DNA of 64,000 bases from Pyrenula massariospora (Eukaryota > Ascomycota > Eurotiomycetes > Pyrenulales > Pyrenulaceae): contig JAGFMI010000014.1 in the NCBI GenBank assembly GCA_021030905.1, positions 434,001 to 498,000 of the forward strand, in the 5' to 3' direction. Each line of letters opens with the position of its first letter. The stretch's first letter is position 1. Below, one piece after another: positions 45,840 to 56,230 of this stretch. Made by a program: the position numbers and the translations under genes. The notes beneath the pieces are model-generated. The model saw only the letters and a program-made list of their open reading frames with translations, did not search any database and had not been told where the DNA came from.

Positions 45840-46928
45840 TCAATTTTTCTTCCCTTCAAATTGATCAATCCCCAACCGCCCCGCCAACCTAACCTTCAGC
45901 AAATCCTGCTCCACAATCTCCTCCCTCCGCGCCTCCAACCCCTCGACGTCCCAGTTCGCGTGCACATACCGCCCGTTCAGGAACTTCTTGTCTCCGCTGA
46001 CCAGCCACACGGCGAAGCCGCCGACCAGCGCCGGCGTGTCGTTGGCGAAGTTGGCGAACCTGCATGTGTTAGCGGGTGTGAGTTTGGCGGAGAGAGGGGG
46101 GGTGGGGAGCTTACTCAGGCGACATCATCTCCGTCGGGATGATGCCGGGGTGCATCGCGATCGCCGTAACCCCGGGGTTCTCAGCGGCGATATAGTCCGC
46201 AAGCACAAGAGCTAAGTACTTGCTGGGGCCGTAGCCCGACGAGCCCGGCACCGTGATAATCGCGGCGCCGCTGCTCACATTCACAATCTTGACGCCGGAC
46301 GCCGGGTCGGCGAGGATCTCGGGGGAGTGGAGCTGGAGGAAGTGCTTGGTGACGAGGAAGGTGCCGAGGCCGTTGATCTGGTAGTTGGACCACCAGGCGG
46401 CGGGGTCGGTGTCGCGGATGGGGCTCATCTGGGAGTTGACGGCGGCGTTGTTGATCAGGATCGTGGGGGTGTCGTGGGGGAAGTGGGCGCGGATGGTGGT
46501 GAAGGCGGCGGCGACGGAGTCGGGGGAGCCGATGTCGACGGAGATGGGGAGGACGGTTGTGGAGGGGGAGATGGCGCGGACGGTGTCGGAGACGGTGGAG
46601 AGGTTGGCGGCGGAGCGGGCGAGGAGGATGAGGGCTTTGGGGCGGGCGTGGGCGAATGATTCGGCGAAGCCCTGTGTGAGGAAGGCGGAGATGGTTAGTT
46701 TTCCGGTTGAGACAGGGGGGTTTTAGGCTTGGTAGATGTTTGGGGAATTGTGGGGGAACGCGAGCTTACCTTGCTACCAAGTCCACGGCTGGCTCCAGTG
46801 ATGATGATCACTTTGCCCTCCTGAGAGAATGAAGGTTGGGATGGGTTGATGGCGGGATAGACGTCCGTGAAGTTCTTAGGGACGAAACTCAAGGTCTTGA
46901 TGAAATGATCTGGCGGGAGGTTCTCCAT
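45840..46928 (-). CDS. Short-chain dehydrogenase/reductase (SDR)
   Basis: Exons 46928-46770, 46671-46115 and 46059-45840 join in frame to 311 residues. Classical SDR landmarks are GKVIIITGASRGLGSKG (NAD(P)-binding TGxxxGxG, about residues 39-55), ILINNAAVNS (the NNAG-type motif), VNVSSGAA (catalytic Ser) and SGYGPSKYLALVLADY (YxxxK). The C-terminal part ends in a substrate-side region with VWLVSGDKKFLNGRYVHANW, typical of fungal SDRs. It oxidises or reduces an alcohol/ketone with NAD(P)H in the cytosol; the substrate is unknown. Exon 2 is C-rich at third positions on the coding strand while exon 3 is G-rich. Confidence 0.9.
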
Positions 46929-47978
46929 TGTAATAGTTGTGGGGGAAAGGAACTGTTTAGGCGAATTTAATTTAGTTTTCAAGGCGAGGGTACTGGATTA
47001 TCTGTGAGGGTTGAATATCTCTGATTGCTCTCTGAGAATTGGAAGAATAAGAGGAAAACAGCAGAGAGAATCAAAGCCTTATAAGGATCTGAAACTAGTA
47101 GAAGACTGAAACCAACTACTACACCTGATTCCTATCCTGTGCTGACAAAATAAGATGACATCAATGCATGGGTCTTCGAGAATCGACTCTAGTGAGGAAG
47201 CATTCCGTACTGAATTATCTAGTTCTCAAAGTAGCTAGCAAGAGGCTCTGAAGATGGGAGAGGGAACAGAAGCGGAACCATCAAGCACATCCTTGGGGTT
47301 AAGACTTTGATGCTTCATAAGCGAAGTAATTAGAGACGTTCTTGTTAGGGCTGGCGAGATGAAAGGGATGCGATTGCTGGATTTGGGCAGCGCATGGCTG
47401 GGTGATTGTAAAACCATGTGCACGTAAAATGAAATGGAGGCTGCATCTGGGCTTCGATTCTTGCGTCATCATTCTTGTCTGCGTCGTCGGATAGTTGCAT
47501 GTAACCGTTGCGGCTAATTTGGACCAAAAGTGCTGCCGCTTTTGTGGTGTTGTAAATCTCGGGGCCAATTGAACCCTCCGCTTAGGCAGAAAGAGTAAGC
47601 GCCGCCCTTAGGTTGCAAACGCGTCGCGTTAACTCGCACTGCTATAGGTAGCTTAAACTATTTCCTGTCTAAGATACTCTAGGATGCAAGGGGCTATTGA
47701 GGGATGGGCTCAATTGGTCTGAGTCAGCTTTCATGAAAACCCCTTTGAATAGATACTGGAGACTTGACAGAGTCTTTGAAAGTTGCCGCTCTCTCAACGC
47801 TAATTGACAATTCACCCCAGTCAAAGGCCGGACGATGGAGAAGAGAGCTAGGAAATCACGCCATGGACTTCTCGGCGTCACGCCTGCAGGGGACTCACGA
47901 GTGGGACGTCTGTACTGTAACTCTGCCCACGCTGTGTCTTAGAACCGAAGCTAATTAACAATTTATCGGAACAATAGA
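46929..47978. other. intergenic, about 1 kb
   Basis: AT-rich, several short frames of low quality. The last part upstream of 47979 should contain the leader or a missed first exon of the DUF7730-like gene. Confidence 0.45.
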
Positions 47979-48632
47979 GTGTCCCTCAATCGGACGAATT
48001 CGCCGCTATTCCGCCTTCCGTCCGAGATCCGTAATGAGATTTACAAGTATCTGCTCGGTGGCCGTCGCATTCACATTGACCACAGCTCGTATCGAAGAAT
48101 AAGAAAGAAATTCACTCCAGGGAGATTTTATGGCGTTGTTCGAGAAGATCCACGTTTACTCGAAGATGAACGGCTAAAAAATTTCTCCACGCCATATCAA
48201 GCACGACAGGAGCTCAAGCACGACAGGAGCTCAAGCACGACAGGAGCTCAAGCACGACAGGAGCTCAAGCTCACGCTCCTAGCGCCGGTCTGTCGGCAGT
48301 TGTACAAGGAGACGGCGTTGCTGCCATACAGTTGGAATGTGTGGTCGTTTGAGGACTACCATGTCATGAGGCAGTACATCATGAAGGGAAAGAAATTATC
48401 GCTATTACAAAGGAGGGCGATGCGAACACTCATGATCGAAGATTTCGACGCAATGCCTGGGGCGACAATGACAAAACACCTTGGAGGCTGGAAGGTTTTG
48501 ATCTGGGAGAAGGATCGGACACTAAATATTAGCGAAAAAGAGGGAGACCGTTGGGTCCTTAAGAGAGAATTGGTTACCAAGGTTTCGGTAAGGTTGACGA
48601 ACAACCGCTTTTTTGAACTCGATAGTTTGTAA
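47979..48632 (+). CDS. DUF7730/F-box-like protein with in-frame 17-bp minisatellite; start unclear
   Basis: The frame begins SLNRTNSPLFRLPSEIRNEI, the typical beginning of fungal DUF7730-like proteins, and continues with APVCRQLYKETALLPYSWNV, their other signature, then SLLQRRAMRTLMIEDFD. No ATG precedes this in frame; the first codon at 47979 is GTG. Either a short leader exon splices to an AG at 47976-47979, or the start has been lost. Between the two signatures four perfect tandem copies of CAAGCACGACAGGAGCT (48198-48265) encode a Gln/Arg/Ser-rich insert in three different phases. The function of the family is unknown. It could be a pseudogene if no start exon exists. Confidence 0.55.
   Translation: MSLNRTNSPLFRLPSEIRNEIYKYLLGGRRIHIDHSSYRRIRKKFTPGRFYGVVREDPRLLEDERLKNFSTPYQARQELKHDRSSSTTGAQARQELKLTLLAPVCRQLYKETALLPYSWNVWSFEDYHVMRQYIMKGKKLSLLQRRAMRTLMIEDFDAMPGATMTKHLGGWKVLIWEKDRTLNISEKEGDRWVLKRELVTKVSVRLTNNRFFELDSL
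48198..48265. repeat. 17-bp minisatellite, four perfect copies
   Basis: Units 48198-48214, 48215-48231, 48232-48248 and 48249-48265 are identical. Because 17 is not a multiple of three, each copy is read in a different phase; three extra copies over one (51 bp) preserve the frame. It lies inside the DUF7730-like gene. Confidence 0.95.
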
Positions 48633-49926
48633 TAAGCCTACGAAAACCTCTCTGATTTCCGCGGTGCGCTCAACCGATTACCGTATCTCTTCTCACATAT
48701 TTCTTCTGGAGGCGTCTCTATTTCTCGTACGACCTCGTTGGCGCCCTCCAACAACCGACAATGGCTTTAGATGCAAAGGCAGGTCGATCAAGAAGAACGA
48801 CGTTTTAAAAAGCAGCCACTCAAGTTGACGTTCTCGTAGATAATGACTGAACCCTTTGAAGCGTGAGTTGAAGGCTCAGATAAGCGAAGGCTTCTCAATC
48901 ACTATAGATGAAAAAGGCATGCACACATGTAAGGCTAATGGAAAATGGAGGGGACCAGTCTTCATTGACCGTCTATAGAGTTGCTATCAGGAGATGCTGA
49001 GGGAGTTGGACAAACTCGAGAAGCGTAAGTGAAGGACAGCTCGAAAATAATGCGCGCGCTCTTAGCTCACAGTAGGTAAGCTGGATTCTTGGTATCGTAA
49101 GCAATGGCTGCAGCGGTTGAACAAGGTCCTATCGTCCATATCAGAGCGACACTCAAATCCCAAAGAATGTCCCGCTTAAGATGCTCTTTGCTTGGGCTGT
49201 GCATTTTACTCTATTGCCACTCATCAATCAACTCTTGGGTTTCGGTATCCTTCAGTTCGAATGGTATCTTGAAAATCGTGTCTCTAGCAAGACGGTAAGC
49301 AGCGTCCGGCGCCGAACAAGATGTTAGCTTTAATTTGAGATTCCTAGACCCACATTTGTGCTTACAAGTGAGGCCACGAAAACCAAGGATTGAGATAGCC
49401 CCAAGAGATATATAGATCCCTCCCCCGTGTCTGAAGGATCATGTAATGTGGAAATCCAATACTCTCAGATCTCTGACAACAAGATAAGCAAGGCTATGAG
49501 AGAATCTCAAGCACGAACAGATGTACGTCGCTCTCGCTGAGCATATATGGTCTGATCAACATCGAAACTCATGGTAGAGAGATGTTCAAGATCTGATCGT
49601 CAAGTGGCCGGCCCCGCTTCTCAAAAAGACGAGACGGGAGGCTATTGAATATGCTGGTCGTCAGCTGGAGAAGCCGTAGGCAGAACTCGGAATGACGACG
49701 GTCCCACAACGACTGAAGTCAAGCTGAAATACCACCATTAATCTAACCTGTAACGTTATAGCGTGAGTACATTACACAAATGGCACGTGGCAGGTTCGCC
49801 TTGAGGTTTCGTTGTATCTTGACGGTAGAACACCAGCTCTTAGAAATCGTCAAGTCAGCCGAAATGTTGGAAATGGCAGTGCCAATTCAGCGGCCAAGCT
49901 CAACATGGTTGAGTGTACCCGTGAGA
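48633..49926. other. Region with gene fragments, no intact gene
   Basis: Protein-like fragments on the plus strand include a 40-codon open piece near 48860-48980 (KRELKAQISEGFSITIDEKG) and another near 49090-49170 (WYRKQWLQRLNKVLSSISER), each ended by a stop and lacking clear splice sites joining them. A nearby GTAAGT-like donor (49026) and CACAG acceptor (49071) exist. I read this as remnants of a gene or a poorly conserved spliced gene; no domain is recognised. Confidence 0.4.
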
Positions 49927-51078
49927 TCAACCACTGTTCTTTTTGCATTGCCCAATGACAACGCTAATGTCATCTAATTTGCCTGTAATAAACATTAGGC
50001 CGAAGCCTCAAGGCTTTCAGTGTAAGGCTTGCTTACCTCCTTCGATGGACAAACCTTCATCGACCGCCCTCTCCATGTACGGGCTTTCTGTAAACGGATC
50101 TTCCGCAATTTGTTTTGCGGCATCTCTCAGAGCCTTTACAATTCTGAGCATGGCGCTATCTTCACCATCATGATCGCTATGCTTTAAATTTTCCAATACC
50201 TTCTCACAGATTTCTTGATCCCATAGATTATCCGTCACGCCATCACTCGCCACGACGACACAGTCTCCTTCTTTGATATCAACGGCTTCTGCAACAGCGT
50301 CCCCTTTGGGCTCATCCTTACTATTCGTGCCGACTTGGTATGGGCAATCAAACCAATGCCACTTTTCCCTGCTCCGGTAGACTATACCTTCCCCTTCCCT
50401 AATGACGAACGTGCAGCAGTCACCGAGATTCGTCACATGTGCGACTGGACCTTCCTTATCCCAATGGAGGAGCACTCCCATCGCAGTCGTCGTTCCTAGG
50501 GCGCCTCCGCTTGCCTGCTCAGTGGCCGCCCTCGTCGCCTCCACAGCCTCTTGCAGATAATTCACAGGATCGAGCGTAATTGATCCACTGAGTAGTGCCT
50601 TCTCAGCACTCACATCCCAGAAATGGCCCAGAAGTCTCGACCAGAGCGCAGCGTGACCCTTTTCTTTCTGGCTCCATGCGCCCACTCCATCCATCACCCC
50701 AAGGAAATTTTGATTGACCACGACGGCATCGTCACCGTTGGTGATGCCCCGAATCAACTGTCCATTGACGTGCGGACGTCGGTCCCTTGACCCGGCGTGG
50801 GTGGTGAGAGGGTCCGAGAAGGAGCCGGAGGGGAGGGAGACAAATGGAGGCGGGAAGGCGCGGGAGGGTCGCTTGGCGTAGAGAGCGTAGGCGGTGTCGA
50901 AGGTGTATGGGAACGATGGTGGAGTGTGTGGCTGGGATAGTGGATCTGAGAGGGAGTAGGGCGTGTAAAGGCCGTGAGTGGTATGGGAACGGCCACGGTA
51001 GAAACGCAGCTGTTGCGAGACACAGAGCAACGAGCGTGTTAGAATTAACCGGCGTGGAGATGAAGGTATATGGAACAT
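49927..51078 (-). CDS. PP2C-type protein phosphatase, Ptc7-like
   Basis: Two exons, 51078-50037 and 49982-49927 (54-bp intron, phase 1), 365 residues. PP2C metal-binding motifs are visible: GDDAVVVNQNFLGVMDGVGA (Asp of motif 2, DGVG), TNLGDCCTFVIREGEG, CVVVASDGVTDNLWD and, across the splice, KLDDISVVIG. The DGVGAW form and N-terminal basic, Ser/Arg-rich presequence (FHIPSSPRRLILTRSLLCVS) fit the Ptc7/PPTC7 group of mitochondrial matrix phosphatases, which regulate coenzyme Q biosynthesis in yeast. The mitochondrial location is inferred from the presequence and family. The last exon is only 18 codons and was found by frame and motif continuity. Confidence 0.88.
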
Positions 51079-51862
51079 GAGATAGATATAGCGCTCCGCG
51101 ACTCAGAGCATTGTCGTGCTTGGCGATTGACGCCAGCGTGGGGTGGGAAAGGCAGCTCTCCAGCTGGCGTTGGCGGAGAACGAAGCTTTGACAGGAAATC
51201 TTGGCCAGCTCCTCCCGCTCTCACCCTCGGCCGATCTCCGCTAAGTTTACCACGGAGCTCCGCACAGCGAACCCCTTTGCTCCCGTCATACATTGCCCGC
51301 TTGCGTACCCGATAAAGGCCGCAAATGATTCTTGTCTCTGAAGAAAGAGGACTACTTTTCCTGCGCCAAATGTGTGGCGCATCCTTCGTCTCCAGAACTA
51401 TAATGGAAAGTCAAATACCCTACTCTTCGTCAATTCATGCGGATAATTAGTGAGCCCTTTACAAATCAATCGTTCTAAGGGACTTGAGAGAGAGTCGTAT
51501 GTTGTTCAAAAATATCACCATTACTAGTACAGTAGTAGTTGTGGATGGTTCTACCTGGCAGCGAAACAATTCTATTACTTTGAATAATCTGGCAGTAGAA
51601 CTTGATCTCTTCATATTCTGAAACAATCCTTCGACAATACTTGGTGTATAAGTCTGCCATAGCTTTCCAATACCGATCACATTTGTTACTGCCATCACCA
51701 CTTGCCCCAGCCTCTGGACTCCAGTGCCTCTCCTCCTTCCAAATCTTCATCGCCTTTATTGAAGTCACCGCTCACTAGTCGGTAAGGGCAAGAGGCGTGA
51801 CTTGCGGGCGGAAAAGTGTCACGGAGCCGAGCAAGACGCTTTTTCACTTCTTACTCTTCGTT
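51079..51862. other. intergenic with a small uncertain frame
   Basis: About 780 bp between two genes on the same strand. The minus-strand frame 51475-51768 is listed separately as doubtful. Confidence 0.45.
51475..51768 (-). CDS. Possible small hypothetical protein
   Basis: A 97-codon frame (MTSIKAMKIWKEERHWSPEA) rich in Tyr, Cys and Glu (YTKYCRRIVSEYEEIKFYCQ), composition more protein-like than chance, but without signal peptide, domain or visible neighbours that would support it. Confidence 0.25.
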   Translation of the reverse strand: MTSIKAMKIWKEERHWSPEAGASGDGSNKCDRYWKAMADLYTKYCRRIVSEYEEIKFYCQIIQSNRIVSLPGRTIHNYYCTSNGDIFEQHTTLSQVP

Positions 51863-53065
51863 TTAGCTCCCCGGCTGGATCGCGGAAGGTACATTGAGTA
51901 TTCCTGAGTCATAAAAGTGAGCTGAGGGTATGAATTGATATGGCCGCAGCTGTAATTCGACTTCTTTCGCCAGAGAGCATCGAAGCTCTTCATCTTTGGA
52001 TTCGAAACGGCCACCGTAGTTGTAGTTAAGGCCTAATAGGACAAGTTTCTTCAAACATGGCCAGGATTGAGTTGTCAGAATGGGCCGGATAGTTCTTCGG
52101 TATCTTTCACTCGACCTGACAGGGCAACTACATATAGGCCCAGGAAAGAGGGAAACCCGAGCACGGTTCTGTGGAAGAGTACTTGTCATATCTTTATCAT
52201 CGAATATATACGAGCTCTGTAGTGTCAGCTCCACTAGAGTTCCGGAGACTTGCTTCAGTAGTACTGCCCAATCCTCCAGAACTGCCTGATCATCGTTGTC
52301 AGTGAACCACCACCTGCCATGGCTTGGATGATTTGTTGAGAATAGTTTAGCAAGTCGTAATGTCTTCAGCTTGGTAAATCGATGGGAAATTTCGTGAAAG
52401 AAGATCAACGGACTGTAAGGAGCTCCACGCCTGTCTGAGCAGCGGAACAAGCCAACACAGGCCAACTCCTCGATGTTCGCCGGAGCTGAAAGAAGCGCAT
52501 GTATTATTTCCTTCGAGAAGTTTCCACCGATCTCGAGCCTTCTTAGACGTGGAGAACAGTCCTTCACTTGGCCGATGTAACGGCTATAAATGCCGCTCGC
52601 AGGTGTGAAGATCTGAAATACATCATATTTGAGGTGGATGCGGAGTTCTTCCAAGTTTCTTAAATCGGTTATGATCGAGAAGATGCTCGTCCTCACACAT
52701 CCCAGAACCATCCTCTGAAAGTCGTCAACTTGATATTGCGAACTCATACCAAAGTGCCTTGAGAGTCTGAGAGACCTAATCAAAGAACCGACATATTCCC
52801 ATCTGGTAGGATACAGCTTTCTCATCCAGTCGCACGTTAGAAAGAAATTTGCTGCCCTTTCCTGAGGATCCACTCTTCCAACATCCGGATCCTCTTCATT
52901 CAGTGAAACTAAATCCACGACACGCCATAGAATTGGCATGACTTTGGTGGAGAGATATCTATTTGCGTAACATATCTTTAAAAGACTATTACGGGGGAGA
53001 CTTTGCAAGATTTCGAGCTGAAGCTCAACTGGCAAGGATAGCAATGGGAAAGTGGGTGGTTCCAT
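51863..53065 (-). CDS. F-box protein with leucine-rich segments
   Basis: A single exon of 400 codons. The N-terminal F-box is recognisable (PLLSLPVELQLEILQSLPRN, then LLKICYANRYLSTKVMPILW). Further on are irregular leucine-rich segments (LRNLEELRIHLKYDVF, SPRLRRLEIGGNFS, ANIEELACVGLF, LKTLRLAKLF, LVELTLQSS, LKKLVLLGLNY). Such proteins are substrate receptors of SCF ubiquitin ligases; expansions are common in filamentous fungi and the target is not predictable. An interrupted upstream region and lack of introns are typical. No truncation is seen. Confidence 0.8.
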   Translation of the reverse strand: MEPPTFPLLSLPVELQLEILQSLPRNSLLKICYANRYLSTKVMPILWRVVDLVSLNEEDPDVGRVDPQERAANFFLTCDWMRKLYPTRWEYVGSLIRSLRLSRHFGMSSQYQVDDFQRMVLGCVRTSIFSIITDLRNLEELRIHLKYDVFQIFTPASGIYSRYIGQVKDCSPRLRRLEIGGNFSKEIIHALLSAPANIEELACVGLFRCSDRRGAPYSPLIFFHEISHRFTKLKTLRLAKLFSTNHPSHGRWWFTDNDDQAVLEDWAVLLKQVSGTLVELTLQSSYIFDDKDMTSTLPQNRARVSLFPGPICSCPVRSSERYRRTIRPILTTQSWPCLKKLVLLGLNYNYGGRFESKDEELRCSLAKEVELQLRPYQFIPSAHFYDSGILNVPSAIQPGS

Positions 53066-54101
53066 CTTGTGTACGTAATCGGTGGCAAATAACCCCGAAA
53101 ATAAAATCTGGTACCAGTCAGGCCCTAAATGGTGATTAAATTTTTGAAATCATAGCTAGTAGATTGGTCACTGCGAAAAGAAGAAAAGATAAAAACTCGA
53201 GAGCAAAAAAATAGGACCCATGTCATATTTATACCATACGTAGAACCAAAACTTCTTTCGTGTGCGAAAATCGATTCTGCCTGGCAACCATGAGATGCGG
53301 ATATGAGTCGATAGTCCGTTCATCAAAGCCGGGTCTCCTCTAGGCCTGGTAGTTCTGTTTCTCGTGGAGCCGCGAGGCCAACCTTGGTTGGCAATCTTTG
53401 GTCGCATTCAACCAAATTCTTTCGAGACCATTTCGTTCTATTAGTCGTCTTGTTTCTCGTACTTAATGTAGCCGATCAGATCACTTCGAGCCATTTGCTC
53501 ACTTGATTTAATTATTCTCGACATTGGAGGCAGCTAGTTGATGGTGTCTTAAGGAAAACACCGTGCGGCAGGCAAGTTCTTGGCACACGGAGGGTTCCTC
53601 TCCAAATCATCCGATTTCTAGCACTGAACAACGATAAAACTTCTGAGATAGTAGCATCCGATGGGCAGTAATTATATTTTTAATTTTTGATCCACCCTGC
53701 GAACCCTATAAGTCCGAACTCCGAGCAGACGACTGCCACGGATAGCTTCCGAGCAAGCCGAGTCTCTAGAAGAGTATGTTCACATCAGCCACGATACCAG
53801 CGGATCCCTTGACCTAGGATGATTTGGATACGACTAAGTAATGGATATCTTGTTGCTACTGTTGTACTCGACCCACTGATAAGAGCTTTTGCTGCACAGC
53901 CAGGCGCGAAGCAGACAGGGAATGTTTGAATGTTCGAATTCTTTGCAAAGATCCATACGACAAGCGCTCTCTGGACGACACTCACGAGCACCTTCCAAGA
54001 TAGCACCACCACCCAAGGACCTTCATGGCTTAGTCTCCGATCATGTATTAGTCTCAACTATTTTGCTCTTAAAACTTTTTGGAAGTGGCCCTTTTAAGGT
54101 G
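53066..54101. other. intergenic, about 1 kb
   Basis: AT-rich, no gene-like frame. Two adjacent same-strand genes flank it. Confidence 0.5.
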
Positions 54102-55674
54102 TCAAAGAACGCACTTCAACGATTTTGTGTCACCTTCCAAGAGCTCATCATCCCAAAAAATCCCGCTGATTGTAGCCACCAAACCGTCAAAATGGGTAAT
54201 ACACTGAGCGGCCAAGACGTTCTTCAGTATTTGGAGGAACCAATCTCGATCTTTTTGCGGACTGCGTTGCGATATAGCTGCCACCGACAAGCTCCATATC
54301 AACAACCCAGGCTGAGCTTCCAGCAGAAACAGCGAAGCAGACAATAAGGTTCTAAGCTTTTTGGCGTAGAGCGGATCGCCTGACAGTGTATCAGCGCCAA
54401 ATCGTGAGCGTAGATTGTTGACATAGAGAATCGCGGCCAATCGGAAAGCTTCTAGCTTGGCGGCGGTGATGCTTTGATCGTCAACTTGTACGCGCATGGA
54501 TAAAAGATCTCCAAGGATGGGAGAGAGGTAAAGGCCAGGAAAGAGGGTGTCATTCCACAGATCACGGGTACTCAACTCAGCCCTCATGACGCTCTGAACT
54601 TGTTTGAGTGCAGAGCAGAAGCTTTCGATCACATCAGCCACAGGCGTGTCGCTGAGAGGTTGTGAAAAGATTTCTGCGCGTCTGAAGCTGGGCCGGGGAA
54701 GTAGAAATTCAGGTGGTTGGAACCGCGGTGTCGCGTCCTGTAGATAAGCGCCATTGACGTCTGCCCTGATAGGTAATCAGCGCCATTAGACTGGCATATG
54801 CATTGGTGATGTACAAGAACAGCACCATTCTGAGTACGTAATTGGAGTCCAGCCGTTGCACGCCTCCCCTCTCATTGATCAAGAGCTCTAAGCCATCTAT
54901 GTGAACCCTCAGCGACTTTGAATCGTGTAAAAGGTTCTAATAAGTTTAATGGCTATTGAATAGGAGGGTCTGGGAGTCACTCACTGCACAGCAAACAAAA
55001 GCAAGCACTGCAGCAATAGCGTCATCTGTGGTTGACTTTATAGGGTCGTTGATTTGACTCTGCAGCCAACGCGTCGCAATCAGAGAGTATCTCATGTGCT
55101 CAGTCGTTGAACTGTTTTCAATCAAATGAGACAAATGCCACGACGACATAGCGAGCACTTGGCAGAATGCCAACGAGCCCCTAACTCGGTTCATGAATCC
55201 AATGTCCCTCAAGGTTCGAAACATGAAACAACTCCCATCGTAAACTATTCAGTTATTGGCGTCTCCTCACAGAGGGGCCAATGCCTCTTACTTACGGTGG
55301 TTGTACAGTTCACGCTCGCGGTGACGCATTGGGATAGGATACTGAAAAAAAGGGTCCCGCAGACTAATGTCGAGAGGAGTCACCGGAGTGGGACAGGCCA
55401 TTTCCCAAAAGGTCCTATTTGATTCGGAATCCAGAGTTGTTTCTCTGCCTAAGGTCGGATCCTGGAGCAGGGGGGTGATGTCAAGTTCGATCTCATTTCT
55501 TCGTAGTCTGGGACCATCTAACCGCGCACGAACGTTTCGCATGGCTCGGCTTCTTACGCGCTGTCGGTTAAGCCTAGTCTTTGCCATTTCCGGATTGGTA
55601 AAGGTGATAAACTCGAGCGGTGTGCTTGACTGCTTTTGATGAGATGAATGATCGGGAGAATTGTCGGTGTCCAT
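54102..55674 (-). CDS. Fungal-specific regulator-like protein lacking a zinc cluster (DUF3468-type)
   Basis: Exons 55674-55296, 55244-54985, 54915-54815 and 54765-54102 keep frame and give 467 residues. The N-terminus has no Zn2Cys6 cluster but starts with an EFITFTNPE-type motif and a basic patch (RLNRQRVRSRAMRNVRARL), a known layout of DUF3468 regulators. The middle is all-helical and carries VHIDGLELLINERGGVQRL and DVNGAYLQDATPRFQPP, hallmarks of this family across the introns; more helices follow to the end (SALKQVQSVMRAELSTRDLW). The family is widespread in Pezizomycotina; members are annotated as transcription-factor-like, but DNA binding is unproven for this form. It lies upstream of an oxidoreductase and a peptidase gene. 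Confidence 0.8.
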
Positions 55675-56230
55675 TTTCGGGCATCCCTTGATGTGAGAAA
55701 CAGCAACACATCTCTGCGCTCAGGAAGAGAGCGCTGCTTGCGATTATCTCCGACAAGGCTCACAGCCAACCTTCTAATGTAGTTACACGAGAGTGGCTAC
55801 CTTAGAAAGTTCGGTTGCATCTTATTTGCAGGCAATTCTAGTACCACTGAGTGCTGCTGACGTCCGGCTGGGAATGCCATGGCAGAGAAATTGAATGGAG
55901 ATGGCATCAGACAGGTCGTCCCATTTCGCATGAGGTGCATGCAGCAAAATATGGCGCTTTGCCAGCTCCAGTAAATGCAATCCCTGCATGTGCATTAGCA
56001 CCCGTGGCAAGTTGTGTGATATGATGACTAACATGCTTGAAACGCCCTCAAGACTCTTTTCGGCTTCTTCACCGTCCTCAGGGTTGGAACAGCACGGCCG
56101 ATCTTACTCAAGAGCTGGATTGTTCGCGTTCAGACTCGTCATCGCGATTGACTTAATGCAAGATTGGCTGAAATGAACTCAAATTTGACACTAAAAGGAG
56201 TAATCAGATTTTGGTCTAACTTTGACTAGT
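55675..56230. other. intergenic with a small uncertain frame
   Basis: About 560 bp between two same-strand genes; see the 55822-56034 entry. The rest shows nothing. Confidence 0.45.
55822..56034 (-). CDS. Possible small or partial gene
   Basis: A minus-strand frame of 70 codons (MLVIISHNLPRVLMHMQGLH, LLELAKRHILLHAPHAKWDD) that looks helical and protein-like. The open frame extends about 20 codons further upstream (CCSNPEDGEEAEKSLEGVSS). An ATG with a GTAAGA donor lies nearby, but the only matching acceptor would leave a 31-bp intron, too short to be usual. It may be the end of a decayed gene. Confidence 0.3.
   Translation of the reverse strand: MLVIISHNLPRVLMHMQGLHLLELAKRHILLHAPHAKWDDLSDAISIQFLCHGIPSRTSAALSGTRIACK

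Noticed and set aside
48198-48265. Repeated 17-mers as a CRISPR array
   Set aside because: There are no spacers, the copies are directly adjacent, and the organism is a fungus.
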